From contig JAAZYX010000020.1 of assembly GCA_014239435.1 (NCBI GenBank), positions 62,001 to 126,000 on the forward strand: a stretch of DNA of 64,000 nucleotides. The letters are read 5' to 3'. Every line of letters starts with the position of its first letter. Positions within the stretch are counted from its first letter, which is position 1. Made by a program: the position numbers and the translations under genes. The DNA comes from Fidelibacterota bacterium. Its GTDB lineage: Bacteria; Fidelibacterota; Marinisomatia; Marinisomatales; TCS55. The notes under the pieces are model-generated. The model saw only the letters and a program-made list of their open reading frames with translations. It searched no databases and had not been told where the DNA came from. Below, piece after piece: positions 62,331 through 64,000 of the stretch.

Positions 62331-63591
62331 CCTTACTCACAAACAACAGAAGACGAACTTAATCCTGAATTGTGCTCACGAATTCAGCTGGGGGTTCGGG
62401 ATCGCCTTTCATACAACATATGCCGTTATACCGCTCTTTCTAAAAAAACTAGGAGCGCCAGACCCAATTGTAATTTCAGTGGCAGGTTTATTTAGTATAC
62501 TCATTGCTGTGCCGCAATTTTTTTCAGCTATTGTCGGCAGAAATATCCGTAAACATAAAAAGTCAATTATTGGTGCGCATATACTCGTCCTTCCTCCCAT
62601 ATTTATTGCCGGATTTATATTTGCTTTCTTGGGGCCTACCGGTCCGGGTGCGTGGGTTTTTTATTATACCTGTTTCATTCTTTACGGCCTTGCACTAGGG
62701 TTTATTATCCCCATTTGGACTGAATTCATCTCTCATGTAAATCCGAGAGAAACCCGCGGTCGTTTTCTGGGAATTTCATTCGCATTTAACAGTCTTGGAG
62801 GATTTATTGGCGGCATAATTGTAAAAATCATTTTAAATAGTTCCATTCCGTTCCCCAATAATTTTGGCTGGGGATTTTTATTCATGTTTGCTTCTTGTTC
62901 TTTGGGAACTATCCTTTTTCTTTGGTATCACATAAGTAATACCGCCAATCAACGTTCTATGATTACTATTAAAGAATTTTGGATTCAAACGCGTTCGATC
63001 TTTTTGCTTGAAACAAACTTTCGAAAATATTTGTTTAGTAGAATTTTTATTACAGCGCATTTTCCGGGAATGTCGCTGTATGCTGTTCATGCTCAGGAAA
63101 AATTCGGATTTAATATCAGTGAAGCAGGCATCTTTACAGTATTAACAGTTATATCATCGGGGTTCTCAAGTTTTCTTACAGGAAAGATTGGCGATAAATT
63201 TGGGCATAAAACCGCCCTTGCGTTATCATTTACCGCTTACATGATGGCCGTCATGACGGCTCTTTCGCTTGAATCAATGGCGGGCGTATACGCGATTTTT
63301 ATTTTTCTGGGGATCGGGCATGGAGGATTTATGCCTTCCGCAATGAATATGATTTATGAATTCGCAGAAGAGCGGGATACAAAAGTATACATGGCAATTA
63401 TCGATACTTTCCTGATGCCATTCACCATTATTGCCATTATTCTGGCGGGGTATTTCAAGCCGATTGTAGGCACAAATTATATCCTAACAGCTATTGCAGT
63501 GTCTGTTGCTGTCGGTATTTTTTTGCTGGTTTTCAATGTGAAAGATCCGCGAAAAGCAAGAATAAACGACCCAAAATCAATGATTAACTGA
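62323..63591 (+). CDS. MFS transporter
   Basis: The 422-residue protein has about 12 helices. The M-N-M-I-Y-E and N-P-R-E-T-R-G-R-F-L-G-I segments resemble MFS loop 2-3 and loop 8-9 regions. The start is TTG at 62323, overlapping the EamA stop by eight bases. The substrate is unknown. A short gap of 57 bases separates it from the TPR lipoprotein. Confidence 0.87.
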   Translation: MTSLTHKQQKTNLILNCAHEFSWGFGIAFHTTYAVIPLFLKKLGAPDPIVISVAGLFSILIAVPQFFSAIVGRNIRKHKKSIIGAHILVLPPIFIAGFIFAFLGPTGPGAWVFYYTCFILYGLALGFIIPIWTEFISHVNPRETRGRFLGISFAFNSLGGFIGGIIVKIILNSSIPFPNNFGWGFLFMFASCSLGTILFLWYHISNTANQRSMITIKEFWIQTRSIFLLETNFRKYLFSRIFITAHFPGMSLYAVHAQEKFGFNISEAGIFTVLTVISSGFSSFLTGKIGDKFGHKTALALSFTAYMMAVMTALSLESMAGVYAIFIFLGIGHGGFMPSAMNMIYEFAEERDTKVYMAIIDTFLMPFTIIAIILAGYFKPIVGTNYILTAIAVSVAVGIFLLVFNVKDPRKARINDPKSMIN

Positions 63592-63648
63592 TGTGAGTTT
63601 TCCCTTGCCTTTTGTCTGTCGGAAACCCCAATTTTAGTCAACCGAGGT

Positions 63649-64000
63649 ATGATAATCATTCAATCTAGAATTATGTTCTTAACTGTCGCTTTGCTTTCTC
63701 TAAGCGCATGTAAGGATGAGCCAAGCCGACATATTGATTTGGGAAACTGGTATGCCAAAAAAGGTTTAGTAGATGATGCTATCCTCGAATATCGCGAAGC
63801 CGCTCGCCTTTACCCCGAAAACCCTCGAGACCTATCGAGAAAAGAATTAACTGCGCTTTCCAGAACACATCATAACCTCGCGCTCATGTATACAAAAAAA
63901 GGGTGGTGGAATTATGCGCTTTCTGAGGCTAAGGCATGTTTCGAATTACAGCCTACTGTTGAAAACCACGAGTTGGTTCAGCTGGTAAAACGCAGAGCTG
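63649..64000 (+). CDS. TPR-containing lipoprotein, 5' part only
   Basis: The frame runs open to the window end, so the gene continues beyond it. From ATG 63649 the first residues are I-I-I-Q-S-R-I-M-F, followed by a hydrophobic stretch and the lipobox L-S-L-S-A-C, so it is probably an outer or inner membrane lipoprotein. A TPR-like repeat follows (N-W-Y-A-K-K-G-L-V-D-D-A and L-A-L-M-Y-T-K-K-G-W-W). An ATG at 63673 is an alternative start, as GAGG sits only one base before 63649. Confidence 0.75.
   Translation, partial: MIIIQSRIMFLTVALLSLSACKDEPSRHIDLGNWYAKKGLVDDAILEYREAARLYPENPRDLSRKELTALSRTHHNLALMYTKKGWWNYALSEAKACFELQPTVENHELVQLVKRRA

Noticed and set aside
1-64000. CRISPR arrays, phage or transposon genes, toxin-antitoxin pairs.
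   Set aside because: None were found: no repeat-spacer pattern, transposase, integrase or known toxin motif appears.

Overview
The window is a densely packed bacterial chromosome segment, AT-rich by eye, with no gene-free stretch longer than about 200 bases. I see no phage, insertion sequence, CRISPR array or conjugative element. The organism is Gram-negative: it has lipid A synthesis (LpxA, LpxC, LpxD, an LpxL-like acyltransferase), BamA, an OmpH/Skp chaperone and PorV/PorQ-like surface proteins. Predicted membrane pyrophosphatase, class II glutamine synthetase, FloA/NfeD and paired 4Fe-4S ferredoxins fit a lineage of the Fibrobacteres-Chlorobi-Bacteroidetes superphylum. Candidatus Marinimicrobia is my best guess; this is an inference from gene content and protein style, not a database match.

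Layout. 1-612: the end of a PDZ protein and a strong terminator. 670-7530 (+): a tight operon of M23 peptidase, rhomboid protease, cytidine deaminase, uridine kinase, thymidine kinase, CNT nucleoside transporter, adenylate kinase and dephospho-CoA kinase. 10397-7532 (-): NfeD, FloA and an unknown acidic membrane protein. 10484-12644 (+): LpxL-like acyltransferase, TsaC and a DUF3108 protein. 25026-12613 (-): an envelope and isoprenoid run in transcription order mrp, two unknown membrane proteins, uppS, bamA, ompH, lpxD, lpxC, fabZ, lpxA, unknown exported protein, dxr, rseP. 25099-25916: two divergent ferredoxins, followed by an FGGY kinase (+).

33437-27372 (-): a probable MarR-headed operon of mutY, plsC, a DoxX-like protein, a C1 aminopeptidase, a class V aminotransferase homologue, a small membrane protein and a thioredoxin-like protein. 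37043-33490 (-): lipase, S9 peptidase and csaA. 38636-37141 (-): an Lrp/AsnC regulator and class II glutamine synthetase, with an Lrp-like palindrome upstream of the regulator. 43954-38710 (-): priA, PorV/PorQ-like protein, aldo/keto reductase and L-2-hydroxyglutarate oxidase-like protein. 44029-45516 (+): a GT39-type glycosyltransferase. 60717-45558 (-): uvrA, divergent transketolase, ruvB, queA, ispD, ispF, ispE, tRNA-Asn, tRNA-Gln, prs, rplY, pth, hppA, rpsF, rpsR, rplI. 60854-64000 (+): YqgE, EamA and MFS transporters, and the start of a TPR lipoprotein.

Most genes are housekeeping and I do not see a clearly new defence or mobile system. The strongest leads are the MarR operon with a palindrome over its own probable -10 box, the Lrp/GSII unit, the divergent transketolase, the FloA/NfeD trio with an unknown third member, a cysteine-poor Mrp, and lpxA, whose conserved N-terminus lies upstream of any standard start codon.
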